Part shown: piece after piece, positions 26,475 to 36,325 of the stretch
How positions within the stretch are numbered: position 1 is the stretch's first letter
Layout of the letters: each line of letters starts with the position of its first letter
Assembly (NCBI RefSeq): GCF_014205015.1
Contig: NZ_JACHMO010000001.1
Coordinates: 1,054,001-1,118,000 of the forward strand
DNA length: 64,000 nt
DNA from: Saccharothrix ecbatanensis
GTDB taxonomy: Bacteria > Actinomycetota > Actinomycetes > Mycobacteriales > Pseudonocardiaceae
Reading direction: 5' to 3'
Translations under genes and position numbers: made by a program
Notes under the pieces: generated by a model
What the model was told of the DNA's origin: nothing
Database searches by the model: none
Seen by the model: the letters and a program-made list of their open reading frames with translations, nothing else

Positions 26475-27130
26475 CCAAACTCTCCCTCAACGTCAGGTCC
26501 CGCGAGTTCCGTCGCGACTTCGCCGACGTCCACGACCAGCACCGCACCGTCATGTCCGCCTACCCCGACACCGACGGCGACACCCCCGCCCGCCAAGCCC
26601 ACGGCGTGCTGTGGCGCCTGGACCCCACCCACATCGGCTACACCGCCTACATCCAAAGCCACACTGAACCCACCTGGGCCGACCTGGCCCGCGACTACAC
26701 CACCGCCACCCCCGAAGTCCGACCACTGCAACCAGTGCTCGACGCCATCGCGCCCGGCCGCAAACTGTCCTTCCGGCTACTCGCCAACGCCACCCAGGAC
26801 ACCCGCCCCGTCGAACTCAAAGGCAAGACCCGCCGCGTGGCACACCACAAACCCGACGACCAGATCGCCTGGCTCATCCGCAAAGGCGAACAACACGGCT
26901 TCGTTATCCCCACCGCCCGCGACGGCCAACCCGACGTCAACCCCTCACCCGTCCCGAGAATGACCGGCCGCAAAGACAACAGCACCATCACCATCGACCC
27001 GGTCCGCTTCGACGGTCACCTCATCATCACCGACCACACCGCCTTCACCCACGCCCTCACCACCGGCATCGGACGCGCCAAGGCCTACGGCTGCGGCCTA
27101 CTCACCCTCGCCCCACCACGCAACACCTAA
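26465..27130 (+). CDS. casE: CRISPR RNA endonuclease Cas6e/CasE
   Basis: 221 aa from a GTG. Two RAMP folds: FLTKLSLNVRSREFRRDFADVHDQHRTVMSAYP carries the candidate catalytic His early in the protein, and the glycine-rich loop GIGRAKAYGCGLLTL lies near the C-terminus. It cleaves pre-crRNA at the repeat hairpin and is the last gene of the operon; cas1 and cas2 do not follow. Confidence 0.95.
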   Translation: MFLTKLSLNVRSREFRRDFADVHDQHRTVMSAYPDTDGDTPARQAHGVLWRLDPTHIGYTAYIQSHTEPTWADLARDYTTATPEVRPLQPVLDAIAPGRKLSFRLLANATQDTRPVELKGKTRRVAHHKPDDQIAWLIRKGEQHGFVIPTARDGQPDVNPSPVPRMTGRKDNSTITIDPVRFDGHLIITDHTAFTHALTTGIGRAKAYGCGLLTLAPPRNT

Positions 27131-27185
27131 CCCGAGATCCACCCCACGACGACGCGGACAGACCGGATCCCATCCAACCGGCGCG

Positions 27186-27746
27186 ACCACTTCACCCCGC
27201 TCGCGCGGGAAGATGGCCGCGAACGCGGTCGCATCGATGTCAGGCTGGGGTCAGCCCCATTTGCGCCGCGGCAAGAGGACCCGGCCGCAGCGGTTCGGGC
27301 ATGTCACCGTCACCCACAGACCGGCCGTTGCTCGACCGCGCCGAACACCACAGCTTCACCGCTCGCGCGGGGCGACACGCTTGAGCAGAGCGGCACTCCC
27401 AGGCTTGAGGCGGACCACCCCCGCTCGCGCGGGGAAGACCTGGCACACGCCGTCCGCGTAGCCCTTGCGGACGGACCACCCCCGCTCGCGCGAGGAAGAC
27501 CAACCTGATGGGCACAACCATGCCGTCCTCAACGGACCACCCCCCGCTCGCGCGGGGAAGACCCACTCGGTGGTACCGCGAAACGCAGCGAGCACGGACC
27601 ACCCCCGCTCGCGCAGGGAAGACGCCCGTTTGCAGTCCGGGCACGGGCAGCCCCACGGACCACCCCCGCTCGAGCGGGGAAGACGTGGGTCTGCGTTCCC
27701 TGGTCGGCAGTTCGTTCGGACCACCCCCCGCTCGCGCGGGGAAGAC
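27186..27746 (-). CRISPR. CRISPR array 2, type I-E, six good plus two or three degenerate repeats
   Basis: Good repeats start at 27413, 27474, 27534, 27596, 27657 and 27718 with a 61-base period. Degenerate copies lie at about 27186 (CACTTCACCCCGCTCGCGCG), 27245 (very weak) and 27350 (GCTTCACCGCTCGCGCG). Decay increases to the left, away from the leader at 27747, the normal pattern for an array whose old end is next to cas6e. The array therefore runs antiparallel to the cas operon. Confidence 0.95.
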
Positions 27747-27870
27747 ATTTCTTGACCAGGCACTTTACGCAACGAATCACTGTTCTGGCATCAGTTTGTT
27801 GCTGGGGCGGCTTCACGTTGAATCGCATGTCGAACTGGGCTTGTCGCCCGTCAGGTCGCAACTGTTCGAA
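27747..27870 (-). promoter_or_regulatory. Leader of CRISPR array 2
   Basis: The segment begins CATTTCTTGACCAGGCACTT right after the last repeat and is alignable over about 110 bases with the sequences right of arrays 3 and 4. It should hold the pre-crRNA promoter (leftward) and integration signals. Confidence 0.8.
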
Positions 27871-28130
27871 GGACTGCTCGTGCTCAACGACCTGTTCTCC
27901 CGCGGCATCGCCGTCAAGGTGCTCGAAGGCATCGCCGCTGGCGAACACGTCGAACGCAACCTCATCCTCGACCTCGCCCTGGCCGAGGACCGCCGCCGCG
28001 ACATCGTCCGCAAGACCCGCAACGGCCTGGACTCCGCCCGAGCCTGCGGCCCGCTCATGCCACAAGTCGCGCGCTTGGAACGTCCGCTTCTGCCGATGAG
28101 CGGACGCGATGCACGACGACATGCCCTCGA
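27862..28130 (+). pseudogene. Serine recombinase (resolvase) internal fragment
   Basis: The frame reads LLVLNDLFSRGIAVKVLEGIAAGEHVERNLILDLALAEDRRRDIVRKTRNGLDSARACG, matching the end of the catalytic domain and the long helix of serine resolvases (VKVLEGIAAGEHTER..). The N-terminal catalytic Ser and the HTH part are missing, and a residue pair appears deleted (DLALAED). It directly adjoins the CRISPR leader. Confidence 0.65.
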
Positions 28131-28612
28131 TCAAATGCCGGACGCCACCCATGATCCGCACCTCAACAAGCCACACACGATCAGGCTCCGGAGCGCTCGG
28201 GTTACCGCGCGATGCTCAGTGTGTGGGAGGTCGGCGACACCGGCCACGCCTTGTAGTCCCACCTGGCGTGCAGCACGTGGTCTCGTCGGCAACCGCGAAA
28301 CCCAGGGTGGGCAGCGGTCAGCCCGCTGAAGAAGGCGGCCCGCGAACTGCTGGGCTATCCGCATCTGACACTGGCGCGCATGGCCGCAGTGACGCCTACG
28401 ACCTCGTCAACGGCGAAGACACACGGGGTCGAACTTCGCGAGGCATCGCAAGAGTGCGGACGAAGCGGGTGCGAACAACGTCCGCCGCACGATCGATCCC
28501 CCAGGCACACCGGATGCGGGATTTGCCGGTCAAGCACCGATACATCTTACCTCTAAAGACCTCACGGCAGGTCCTTAAGGCACCTGCACCAGGCGTACCC
28601 GCGACGGTTCGA
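28131..28612. other. Degraded sequence without an intact gene
   Basis: Short coding-like stretches (for example VSPLKKAARELLGYPHLTLARMAAV on the plus strand near 28320-28390) occur without starts. They suggest relics of mobile-element genes, but I cannot name them. Confidence 0.35.
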
Positions 28613-29491
28613 TTACTCATCGGCTTCCGCCTTTGCATGTTCTGCCATCTTGAGCCGTAGCGGTTCATAGCACGAGGTTTCGAGTTCGTCGCACGGGCCG
28701 AAGTCCTCGATGACACCGGCCTTTTTCCATTCCCCAATCCTCCCAAGAGAGACGGCAACGCTTGCCGCGAGCAGTGGTGGATGAGTGCTGAAGCGGTTGA
28801 TGAACGACAGAAGAGGGTTGTCGTCCGGGTCATCGTCTGGGCCACTCTGGTAAATGTAGGTCAAGTTCGGATTATTATTGACCATCGCGAAGATGCGCCG
28901 GACGGTGTCCTCGGAAGTCAATTCGGCAAGATCGGGCGGTGCGTTCTTCTTGCTCAGACGCTTCCAGAACCTTTTTCCGACAGGTTTATCAATCCCTTGG
29001 TCGATACGCGAAAACTTGACGACTGTCGCCCGCGCCTCTTCGTAGTCCTCAGGCATGGCCTCAAGTTGCCGCAGGTTCACTCCGTCGAAGACCACGCGGA
29101 TGACCCACATTAGTGCGGGGATCAAGCGGTCGTAGTGGAGCGAATTCTCGTGAATCTTGTCTACGCCAGAATTGAACATGGATTCCACGGCCGGCCTGTA
29201 TGGGTGCCACTTTTCCTTGAAGTCGAACGGCGGGTCTGTACCGAGATCCTTGAGCATCGCGTGACATCGGTAATGCCAGAAGATGTCGTATGCCGCCAAC
29301 ACTGTGTGATAACCTCGTCTGAGCTGTTCCGCGCGACGTTGCTCTCTCTGGCCGAAGAGGTCGAGTTTCTTCGCTCGCAGGGTCACGAATCCGGTGATGA
29401 TCGCTACGGCGAGACCGGCTATGCCCGCAATGATCGCTGTTCCCACAGGCATATGATCAGGCACCACAGCGGTGGTTATGCGGCTCGTCAA
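28613..29491 (-). CDS. Hypothetical protein with one N-terminal membrane helix
   Basis: 292 aa. One membrane segment (VGTAIIAGIAGLAVAIITGFV, residues about 16-36) is followed by a basic heptad-like stretch (LRAKKLDLFGQREQRRAEQLRRGYHTVLAAYDIFWHY) and a soluble domain. GC is lower and codon use less biased than in neighbours, which suggests recent acquisition. No family is recognised. Membrane anchors of this kind occur in abortive-infection effectors, but there is no motif to support that. Confidence 0.65.
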   Translation of the reverse strand: MTSRITTAVVPDHMPVGTAIIAGIAGLAVAIITGFVTLRAKKLDLFGQREQRRAEQLRRGYHTVLAAYDIFWHYRCHAMLKDLGTDPPFDFKEKWHPYRPAVESMFNSGVDKIHENSLHYDRLIPALMWVIRVVFDGVNLRQLEAMPEDYEEARATVVKFSRIDQGIDKPVGKRFWKRLSKKNAPPDLAELTSEDTVRRIFAMVNNNPNLTYIYQSGPDDDPDDNPLLSFINRFSTHPPLLAASVAVSLGRIGEWKKAGVIEDFGPCDELETSCYEPLRLKMAEHAKAEADE

Positions 29492-29542
29492 CGGATTGAC
29501 CTCAGGTTCACCGTCTTGGAGTAGTGGCTGGCGAAGTGGGTC

Positions 29543-30000
29543 GTGGCGATCACAGGCCGCCCCTTCGGGCGAGGCCCCCGCAACCGCAACGCGAAGGACT
29601 ATGACTGGACCACCGTGGAGGACATCCCGTGGACGGGGCCGTCTCGGGATCTTCCGTCACGACGCCGTCAGCGCTGGAACGTCGAGGCGCGGGCGTGGTG
29701 GGAGGCGGTGCGGCAGATGCCGCACTGTCGTTTTGGGCCGGACCAGACTGGCGGTTTGGGATCGAGACCGTCCGCTTGGAAAGGGGTTCTGCGCGGTGAG
29801 TGGAACCGCCCGGCTGAGCTGCGGTTGCGCTCGGCCAAGCTCGGCTTGACGCACGAAAACCGGCTCAAGCTCCGCATCCGGTATGTCGAGCCTCTCGACG
29901 AGGCCGCCATGCCCGCAGCCGATCCCGCCGTCGTGACGCGCCTGGACGACCGCCGCAAGAGGTTGTCTGGTGCCCCCTCGTGTTTCAACCGCGCCGTTGT
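29543..30000 (+). pseudogene. Phage terminase small-subunit-like gene, frameshifted
   Basis: It begins VAITGRPFGRGPRNRNAKDYDWTTVEDIPWTGPSRDLP..RWNVEARAWWEAVRQMPHC and ends AELRLRSAKLGLTHENRLKLRIRYVEP, the layout of actinophage terminase small subunits. Between about 29725 and 29800 the sensible reading (WAGPDWRFGIETVRL) lies in another frame, so two compensating indels have scrambled the middle. It is probably a prophage relic. Confidence 0.5.
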
Positions 30001-30011
30001 GGGATGGGACG

Positions 30012-33000
30012 TCAGGAGTACTCACCACGGAGGCGTGCTTGCTGCTGCCGGTTCTCTGCGGTAAGCAGCCGTTTCTGCTCGGCCGCGATGCCGATCTCTG
30101 CCACACGGATGAGCGCGGGAACACGCTCGCCGAGGCTCTTGTAGTACGCCAGAGCGGCATCGGCCCGCTGGATGTCGTCACCCCGTGCCGCTTCGGACAT
30201 GGGGAGAGCTGCGTCGGCGATGAGGTCGGCTGTGACGCCACGTCTGAGCAGGAGCGGTCCGAGTTGGTCGACGGCGTCTTCGCCGCCAGCGATCGCTTGG
30301 AGGAGGTGCTTGGTAAACAGCACGCCTTCGTTCAACAGGTCTTCGGCGAGTGTGGCGTCATTCCCTAGGAGTTGGGTGAGCAGGCTATGGCCGATTCGTG
30401 GCTGGTCGAGCGCGAGATACTGTCGGATAAGGCGTGCACGGAGTGGGGCCGTCAAACTCGCAAGGTATTTCTCGCAGCCGCAGGGCCTGAGTGGCAGCAG
30501 GTAGCGTGCCTCGGCGAATTCACTCAATCTTCGCTCGTACCACTCCGCCGCCAGGTCTTGATCGTGAGTGATCAGCCCCTTGAGCATACTGTTGATGTGC
30601 CAACCATTATTCTCGCCCTGATCTGCGCGCAAGTTCAGGAAGGCATTGCGCCATGCGGTGCGCCAGGTGTCTGGTATGGACATCCACCGCCCGTCCACTG
30701 GGTCGAACTGGAGCGCGGTTGCTGCGGCTATCTCCGGCACCGGATGTGTGAGCAAGCGGTAGAGGATATCTTTGTTGGTGTCCCTGAAATGTCCGTAGCT
30801 CAACAGTCTGGCGTCGTCGGCTTGGAGACCGTCAACGACGGAAACCACGGTGTCGTTCAGCGTGGAATTGGACAGTACGCTGGCGATGACGATGGGCCGA
30901 CGTTGCGGTTGCGCGAGTTCGGTTTGAAGGACATCGGCAGGAAGGTCAGATGCAGCCTTGGACAGGGACTCGGCTAAGGCGCTCTGCATGAGATGGGGGA
31001 GATCGGCGTCGCGCGCTCGGAGGTACCACTCGACAGGCCCGGCGAGCTGTGGCGCCATCAAACCTGCCACGTTGGATCCGGCCCACTCGTGGCCGGCGTG
31101 CCTTGCCTCCGCGGTGAGATAGGCGAATCGGGCGACACCGTCGGCGGGACCGAGACAGGCCAACCTCGTCGCCAACGCTCTGGTTTCAGCAGCCAACTCT
31201 TCCAGGTGACGTCGGAGATCATCCGGCTCGACGCTTGGAGGTCGGTGTGAACCGACGAACGCCACCAGGTCAACGTCCGCGTCGAACCCCGGCAGATCGC
31301 CTGATCCGGAGTGCTTGAGGAAACGGTCGGCCCTCAGTGCCAGACCGGGATGGGTTTGAGTCCACGCCTGGAGCGACTGGAGAATCACACGCCCACCATC
31401 GATGCCGGCTGCGACCTGCTCGGGGTGCAAGGTGACACCAGCGGCGGAGGAGCCACGGCCCAACCGTACCCATTCACCCGCCAGGTCGATCAGCGGACGG
31501 ATTGCCTCCGGAGGGCATCCCCTACCGGTGTCCGACCGTGCCAGGTCGAGTGGCGCGGGCACACGTGACCACAAGATGATGAGCTGGCGCAGCGTTGCAG
31601 GGCTGGCTACGCCGTGGCCGAACACAATGGCGTCAACGTTGCTCAAGGAAGGCCAGGTGCCTTCCAGTTCCGGCGACAGCACACCTGCGACGGTCTCGGT
31701 CGTGACAAGCCACCGCTCAGGTGTTCTGTCGCGAGTCAACCAGTCCAGCACGGTGTCGAGGATTCGCTCTCGTGCCGTTACATCTCGTGCCCCGTCAGGA
31801 TCGAGCCTTGTCGCTGCTTCCTTGAGGACCCGAAGGGGGTGGTCGGGGGTTTGGTGGCGAGGTCGGGTGTCGCCGATCGCTGCATCGAGCAGCACGCGAA
31901 CCGCTTCGGGCAAGGCCCAGCGTCGGACGACGGTCGATGCCAGCGAGTGTGCGGGACCGAAGTGGGGGTCGTCCTGTAGTGCGGCGACTGCCGCCTGCGT
32001 CGCCCGGTGCCCGGCGTGTTCGTTCAACGTTGCGTAGAGTTCCAGCCTGTTGAACACTGCCCGTGTCGTATTCCCGCTCTGGATTACCATGTCGGCCCAA
32101 GCGTCGGCCAGCCGCTGGGCTTCTTCCGATCCCGTGTGGGCAGCGAGCAGCACAGCTTCGGCCAGACCTCCCGGACGGCCGGGAAAAGCAGCATCCAGGG
32201 TGGACAGCGTTCTGCGGGCCGGACTGGTGAAGAACCACCGTGCGACCAAGGGGCCTCGTAGCACGGGTTGCAGGCTCCATCCGGAAGGAGCTTGGTCGAG
32301 CAAACCATTGTGGGCCAACCGGTACAGCAGGCCGCTGATGTCCGCTGGTGCCATCCCGACCAACGAGGCGAGCTGTTGGATGTCCTCGGCGTCGGCGTGG
32401 CCCAGCGCCGCGATGCAGGCCAACACATCCACCGCGGCTTCGGACGTCGTCGCTGCGAGGAGGAATCTCTCGACGTTCGCGACCAGGGCACGACCGGTCG
32501 CCACCTGGTAGCCGTCACCCTTGAGCAGCAGATCGCACAACGCCAACGCCCACCCCGGGCGCCCGCGCGCCTGCATCAGAATCGATGCACGGGCCTGGTG
32601 ACCGGTCACCCCGACCGACTGCAACAACGCGTCCATAGCGCCGCGCTCGATCGGAGGCACGGACAGCTCGGTCGCGGCCGGCAGCCGCGATACTACTTCC
32701 TGCAGCCGATCGGGCCATGTCGTGGCGACGATCGAAAACGACAGCCCTTCCTGACGCCGTGCCCGCCGCAGCAGGTCGATGTCCGAAAGTCTGACGTGGG
32801 CATCGTCCACCACGACCGCCGCCGGCCGAGCCATGAGCAGGTCGTCAAGGACCTGGCCCGGTTCCGCAGCCTCCAGAAACTTCACTACACGCTGCAACTC
32901 CTGAACGAGCCGAGTCTTCCCCACCCCGGGTTGCCCGACCACGACGAAGTCCTTGGCAGCGTCCACGAGCTCCTGAGCATGTGCGCGTTCAGCATCACGG

Positions 33001-33521
33001 CCGAACATCTCCGCCGCGCCGAGGCCGTCGTCTCCGACTCGGTTAAGCGGACTGTCGAGCAGTGATCCCAGGTGTCCGCGAACCCCGGTCAACCGCTCGC
33101 GCCACGTTGGCTCGGTCGCCAACCTGTTGACCAGCCACGTGCGCGCGTAGATGTGCGGCGCCACGACCCCGTGCTCGTCGCACAAGCGCTCGAGCGTCGC
33201 ACGTGTCCGGGCATCGACCGGTCCAGAGCACGCCATCACAACAAGATCTACACGTTGATTTTCGGCCTTCAGTCTCTGAAGACCACGTCGCATGTTGGCG
33301 ACCGGATCACCGGTGGTCACCATCAGACGGCCACGCGCCTCAGCGCCCGAAGCCGGAAGAGGGAAGTACACGTCGCCGTCGCGGCCGAAGTCATGACCAC
33401 CCTCCACCGCGGACAAGCCGGGATAGACCGGCTGAAGCAAGGCGCAGGCGGCCCTCTCGAATTCGCCGGGCTCCAAGCGTCGCTCATCCAGCGCCCGCGT
33501 GATCCGAGTGACCAGGTCCAC
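30012..33521 (-). CDS. Large STAND NTPase with N-terminal restriction-endonuclease-like domain (Avs-like)
   Basis: About 1169 aa from a GTG at 33521; the frame is open to 33617. The N-terminal 100 residues resemble a Mrr/PD-(D/E)XK domain (LEPGEFERAACALLQPVYPG..GGHDFGRDGDVYF..RLMVTTGD), with VTT where QxK is common. A P-loop NTPase follows: Walker A VVVGQPGVGKTRLVQEL, Walker B AAVVVDDAH. The remaining roughly 750 residues are helical repeats suited to sensing. This architecture is that of Avs/STAND antiphage sensors that bind a phage protein and activate the nuclease. It lies downstream of the ubiquitin-like operon on the same strand, about 215 bases away. Confidence 0.7.
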   Translation of the reverse strand: MDLVTRITRALDERRLEPGEFERAACALLQPVYPGLSAVEGGHDFGRDGDVYFPLPASGAEARGRLMVTTGDPVANMRRGLQRLKAENQRVDLVVMACSGPVDARTRATLERLCDEHGVVAPHIYARTWLVNRLATEPTWRERLTGVRGHLGSLLDSPLNRVGDDGLGAAEMFGRDAERAHAQELVDAAKDFVVVGQPGVGKTRLVQELQRVVKFLEAAEPGQVLDDLLMARPAAVVVDDAHVRLSDIDLLRRARRQEGLSFSIVATTWPDRLQEVVSRLPAATELSVPPIERGAMDALLQSVGVTGHQARASILMQARGRPGWALALCDLLLKGDGYQVATGRALVANVERFLLAATTSEAAVDVLACIAALGHADAEDIQQLASLVGMAPADISGLLYRLAHNGLLDQAPSGWSLQPVLRGPLVARWFFTSPARRTLSTLDAAFPGRPGGLAEAVLLAAHTGSEEAQRLADAWADMVIQSGNTTRAVFNRLELYATLNEHAGHRATQAAVAALQDDPHFGPAHSLASTVVRRWALPEAVRVLLDAAIGDTRPRHQTPDHPLRVLKEAATRLDPDGARDVTARERILDTVLDWLTRDRTPERWLVTTETVAGVLSPELEGTWPSLSNVDAIVFGHGVASPATLRQLIILWSRVPAPLDLARSDTGRGCPPEAIRPLIDLAGEWVRLGRGSSAAGVTLHPEQVAAGIDGGRVILQSLQAWTQTHPGLALRADRFLKHSGSGDLPGFDADVDLVAFVGSHRPPSVEPDDLRRHLEELAAETRALATRLACLGPADGVARFAYLTAEARHAGHEWAGSNVAGLMAPQLAGPVEWYLRARDADLPHLMQSALAESLSKAASDLPADVLQTELAQPQRRPIVIASVLSNSTLNDTVVSVVDGLQADDARLLSYGHFRDTNKDILYRLLTHPVPEIAAATALQFDPVDGRWMSIPDTWRTAWRNAFLNLRADQGENNGWHINSMLKGLITHDQDLAAEWYERRLSEFAEARYLLPLRPCGCEKYLASLTAPLRARLIRQYLALDQPRIGHSLLTQLLGNDATLAEDLLNEGVLFTKHLLQAIAGGEDAVDQLGPLLLRRGVTADLIADAALPMSEAARGDDIQRADAALAYYKSLGERVPALIRVAEIGIAAEQKRLLTAENRQQQARLRGEYS

Positions 33522-33736
33522 CGGACGATGGTAGGCCCCATCACGACCCAAGGACAGGAAAGACAACCTGATTATCGTCCGGGACACCTTCGGTGTGCTG
33601 CTGCTCGCCCCGCGCACTTGGAAGATCGTTGATCGATGCGTTGTCCGTTTCGCGCGGACCTCGCGTGAGACGGGAACGCGCGGGTTTGCCGTGGCGGTGA
33701 AGGCTCGGCGTCGTGCAGTTTCGAGCGAAGCTCCGC

Positions 33737-35245
33737 TCAGTCAACCGATTTAGCCAGCCACTTCTCCTGGTACACCCGCAGGTAGTCGGGGTCTTGGCAG
33801 ACGCACGTGCCCCGGGAGTCCTTGAGGGCCGGTCGGGTGGGGTACGGGGCCGGACTCCGGAGGACGTCGAAGCCGGTGATCTGCGTCCCGCCGGGGTCGA
33901 TGCCTGCTGTCCTGCGGACCAGTCGAGCCGCCAGCAGAACTCCGGCGAGTGCGGACTGGTGGGCCAGGGGGACGTGTACGTCCTGTGGAGGGTGTCCGGT
34001 CTGTCCCAGCGGAATGACACCGCCACCGCAGATTCCCTCCACGTACAGCTCGCGGATGGGGCGTCCCTCGAACCGGGTCAAGGCGTCCCGGGCGATGCCG
34101 AGGCCGGTTGCGATCGCATCGAGCAAGGGCGGGGGCACGGGCGCGCGGGAGTGCAGCAACGTCCGCACTTCTGCGACCAGCGGGTTGATGCCCAGAGCCG
34201 AGGCCACGACGGCGTCTTCGCTGGGGGTCTGACCGGTCGGCAGGTACAGGCAGGACAGGCACGCGTCGGTGCGGAAGGCGTGGGTGGATACGCCGAGGTC
34301 ACCGGGTTGGGTCCAGGCGTTGGCGATCCAGCCCGGGAGCGAGGCTTGGACCGCGCGTCGCGCTGTCGCCGAATCCACGGCGACCAGCGCCGTCTCCCAG
34401 CGGTAGCCGTGGGTCGCTGTGAAGCTTGCCCATTCGTGGGGCCGAGGGGTCAAGACCAGACCGTCGGTGGGGGTTCTGGCCGCGAGTTCGGCTTTCCCGG
34501 CGTTCTCGTCGGCCCGCGTGGTGAGGACGTAGCGTTGCATGTTGCTCAACTCGACAGACTCGTGGTCGACGAGTTCCAAGTCGCCCCGCAGAGGGCTGCG
34601 GCCCAGCGCCCATACCGCCGCCTGTCCGACGGCGCCGCACCCGACCAGCACGGTGGGCCCCGGTAGCGCCCATCCATCCTCGGGGATGTCGGAAGCGGTG
34701 ATCGGGTCGATGCCGTCCAGGCACGACACGGTGAGGTCGTCGGACACGGGATCCATCTCGCCGATTAGCACGGTCCGGAAGACCGCTGCGGCGGCGAAGC
34801 ACGCGGCGGCACCGGCGCCGAACGGGATCGCGCTGTCGCCGACGGGCTGGGGAGTGCGGCAGGACAGCAGGGCGGTCCAGGCGTCGGACCCAGCGTGGAA
34901 GGTCCGTTCGAAGGTGGGGGCGTCGAGGCCGATGGCGATACCCAAGGTGGCGTGGTCGGTGATGGTGATGTTCGGGTTGACCGCCCTCGCGAGCGTGCTC
35001 AGCTCGGTGGACAGGGCTTCTGCGCCGGGGCCGGACAGGAAGGCGACGGTGGGGTAGAGCCGGGCGAGCAGCCTGACAGCGAGATCGGCCAGCGCCCGCC
35101 CCTCTCGGGTCTCGGCGGCGTCGCGGCCGAGGGCGATGCCGATGCGGGTATTTCCCAGTGCGGCCTCGAACAGTTGCTCGTCGAACCCGGCGATCACCTG
35201 GGAAGCCGCGACTGCGGCGCGACGGTGGTAGTCGGCCAGCGGCAT
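33737..35245 (-). CDS. E1-like (ThiF-fold) activating enzyme of a ubiquitin-like system
   Basis: 502 aa from the ATG at 35245, which overlaps the JAB-gene stop by one base (TGATG). An N-terminal domain of about 190 residues precedes the Rossmann nucleotide-binding motif GCGAVG (202-207), then DLELVDHESVELSNMQRYVL with the acidic and Arg residues expected for adenylation. CLSCLYLPTG and the C-terminal CVCQDP supply cysteines, one of which could form the thioester. It would adenylate the C-terminal Gly of the Ubl. A longer upstream reading is a shadow of the JAB gene. Confidence 0.85.
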   Translation of the reverse strand: MPLADYHRRAAVAASQVIAGFDEQLFEAALGNTRIGIALGRDAAETREGRALADLAVRLLARLYPTVAFLSGPGAEALSTELSTLARAVNPNITITDHATLGIAIGLDAPTFERTFHAGSDAWTALLSCRTPQPVGDSAIPFGAGAAACFAAAAVFRTVLIGEMDPVSDDLTVSCLDGIDPITASDIPEDGWALPGPTVLVGCGAVGQAAVWALGRSPLRGDLELVDHESVELSNMQRYVLTTRADENAGKAELAARTPTDGLVLTPRPHEWASFTATHGYRWETALVAVDSATARRAVQASLPGWIANAWTQPGDLGVSTHAFRTDACLSCLYLPTGQTPSEDAVVASALGINPLVAEVRTLLHSRAPVPPPLLDAIATGLGIARDALTRFEGRPIRELYVEGICGGGVIPLGQTGHPPQDVHVPLAHQSALAGVLLAARLVRRTAGIDPGGTQITGFDVLRSPAPYPTRPALKDSRGTCVCQDPDYLRVYQEKWLAKSVD

Positions 35246-35724
35246 CAGATCACCTGTACCAATCGGCGGGCGGCGTGGTCGCGGAGTCGTTGCCAGCCCG
35301 CGGGGACGAGTCGGTAGGTGGCGACGCCGGGGTCTGTGAAGCCGCCTGCCCCGAAGTGCGGCAGCACGATCGACAGGCCGCCCACCTGGGTCACGATGGG
35401 GTAGGTGTTGTCGGTGTCGGAGTGGTAGGCCTCGGTCGGGTGGGTGTGCACTTGGACGGCGAGCACCTCGCCGGCTTCGTAGAGCCACCGGTTGAGGCGG
35501 TGCAGCTCGTCTCCGTCGACCCGGACGCACAGTCCAGACTCCAGGCGGTAGGACGTCTGCTTCGGGACGTGTGGTGTCCTGATGGTGAACACCTCGCCGG
35601 AGAGCACGCCGGTCCACAGCACGAACAACTCGTAGCCGTCGACCCCGGCACCGCGCACCGCGTCCTCGGTCTTCGCGACGACCTCGGCAGGGACGTCGAA
35701 CCTCCGGACATCGGCCAGCCTCAT
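35245..35724 (-). CDS. JAB/JAMM-family deubiquitinase-like metalloprotease
   Basis: 159 aa from the ATG at 35724, overlapping the E2-like stop (ATGA). The zinc site is complete: E32 in GYELFVLWTG, then HTHPTEAYHSDTD giving H93, H95, S102 and D105 (HxHx6SxxD). In bacterial conjugation operons this protein processes the Ubl tail or removes it from targets. Start choice follows the overlap; an in-frame extension to 35862 is a shadow. Confidence 0.85.
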   Translation of the reverse strand: MRLADVRRFDVPAEVVAKTEDAVRGAGVDGYELFVLWTGVLSGEVFTIRTPHVPKQTSYRLESGLCVRVDGDELHRLNRWLYEAGEVLAVQVHTHPTEAYHSDTDNTYPIVTQVGGLSIVLPHFGAGGFTDPGVATYRLVPAGWQRLRDHAARRLVQVI

Positions 35725-36320
35725 TGCGGTGGCACCCCTGGGGCGAGGCTCACCCTGGGGTTGAGTTCCACTCGCAAGCCCAGGGGTGCGACGCCGTAGG
35801 TGTGGATGACATCCAGCAGGCGGACCAGGGCACCGGCGCCTGTTGCGCGGTGGAGCTCCCACGCGTTACCGCTGTGACCGGGGTGGTCGTGGTACTCCCG
35901 CACCCCGGGAAGACAGAGGAAGGGCAGGCTGTCCGGCGAGTAGCCCTGCATCAGCTCCTGGACCTCCATCACCGGGGGACCACCAGGTGATGGAGAGTGG
36001 ATCTTCCCGGTGCTCTGCATCAGCGTGGTGGGCAGCTGCCCCGTTCGGTACGGCTCGCGCGTGAACGGGTCGGCCAGCCGTACCGAGGGCGGCCGGACGT
36101 CGTAGTTGGTGTAGTCGATCAGCACTCCGGTCACCAGCGCCGGGGGAGAGATCTGCCGGGCCGCCATCACCACGAACACCTCGGGGAACGTGGCGTCGAC
36201 GAGGAACCAGCCCTTCGCCTGGTAGTCGCGCTCCAGCGCGCGGTAGTCAGCCACCTGGCGGTCGAACTTCCGGCGCGAGACCTCCGGGTCGACGTACTGC
36301 TGCTCGACGGGCGTGGCCAC
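35721..36320 (-). CDS. E2-like ubiquitin-conjugating protein
   Basis: 199 aa. The core strands FPEVFVVMAARQI..ALVTGVLIDYTNYDVRPPSVRL lead to SLPFLCLPGVREYHDHPGHSGNAWELHR, where C136 is the likely thioester cysteine and HxH follows, as in the bacterial E2-like group with a C...H arrangement described for prokaryotic Ubl operons. It starts 5 bases after the Ubl stop. It would carry the activated Ubl to substrate, without a separate E3 here. Confidence 0.75.
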   Translation of the reverse strand: MATPVEQQYVDPEVSRRKFDRQVADYRALERDYQAKGWFLVDATFPEVFVVMAARQISPPALVTGVLIDYTNYDVRPPSVRLADPFTREPYRTGQLPTTLMQSTGKIHSPSPGGPPVMEVQELMQGYSPDSLPFLCLPGVREYHDHPGHSGNAWELHRATGAGALVRLLDVIHTYGVAPLGLRVELNPRVSLAPGVPPQ

Positions 36321-36325
36321 GGGAC

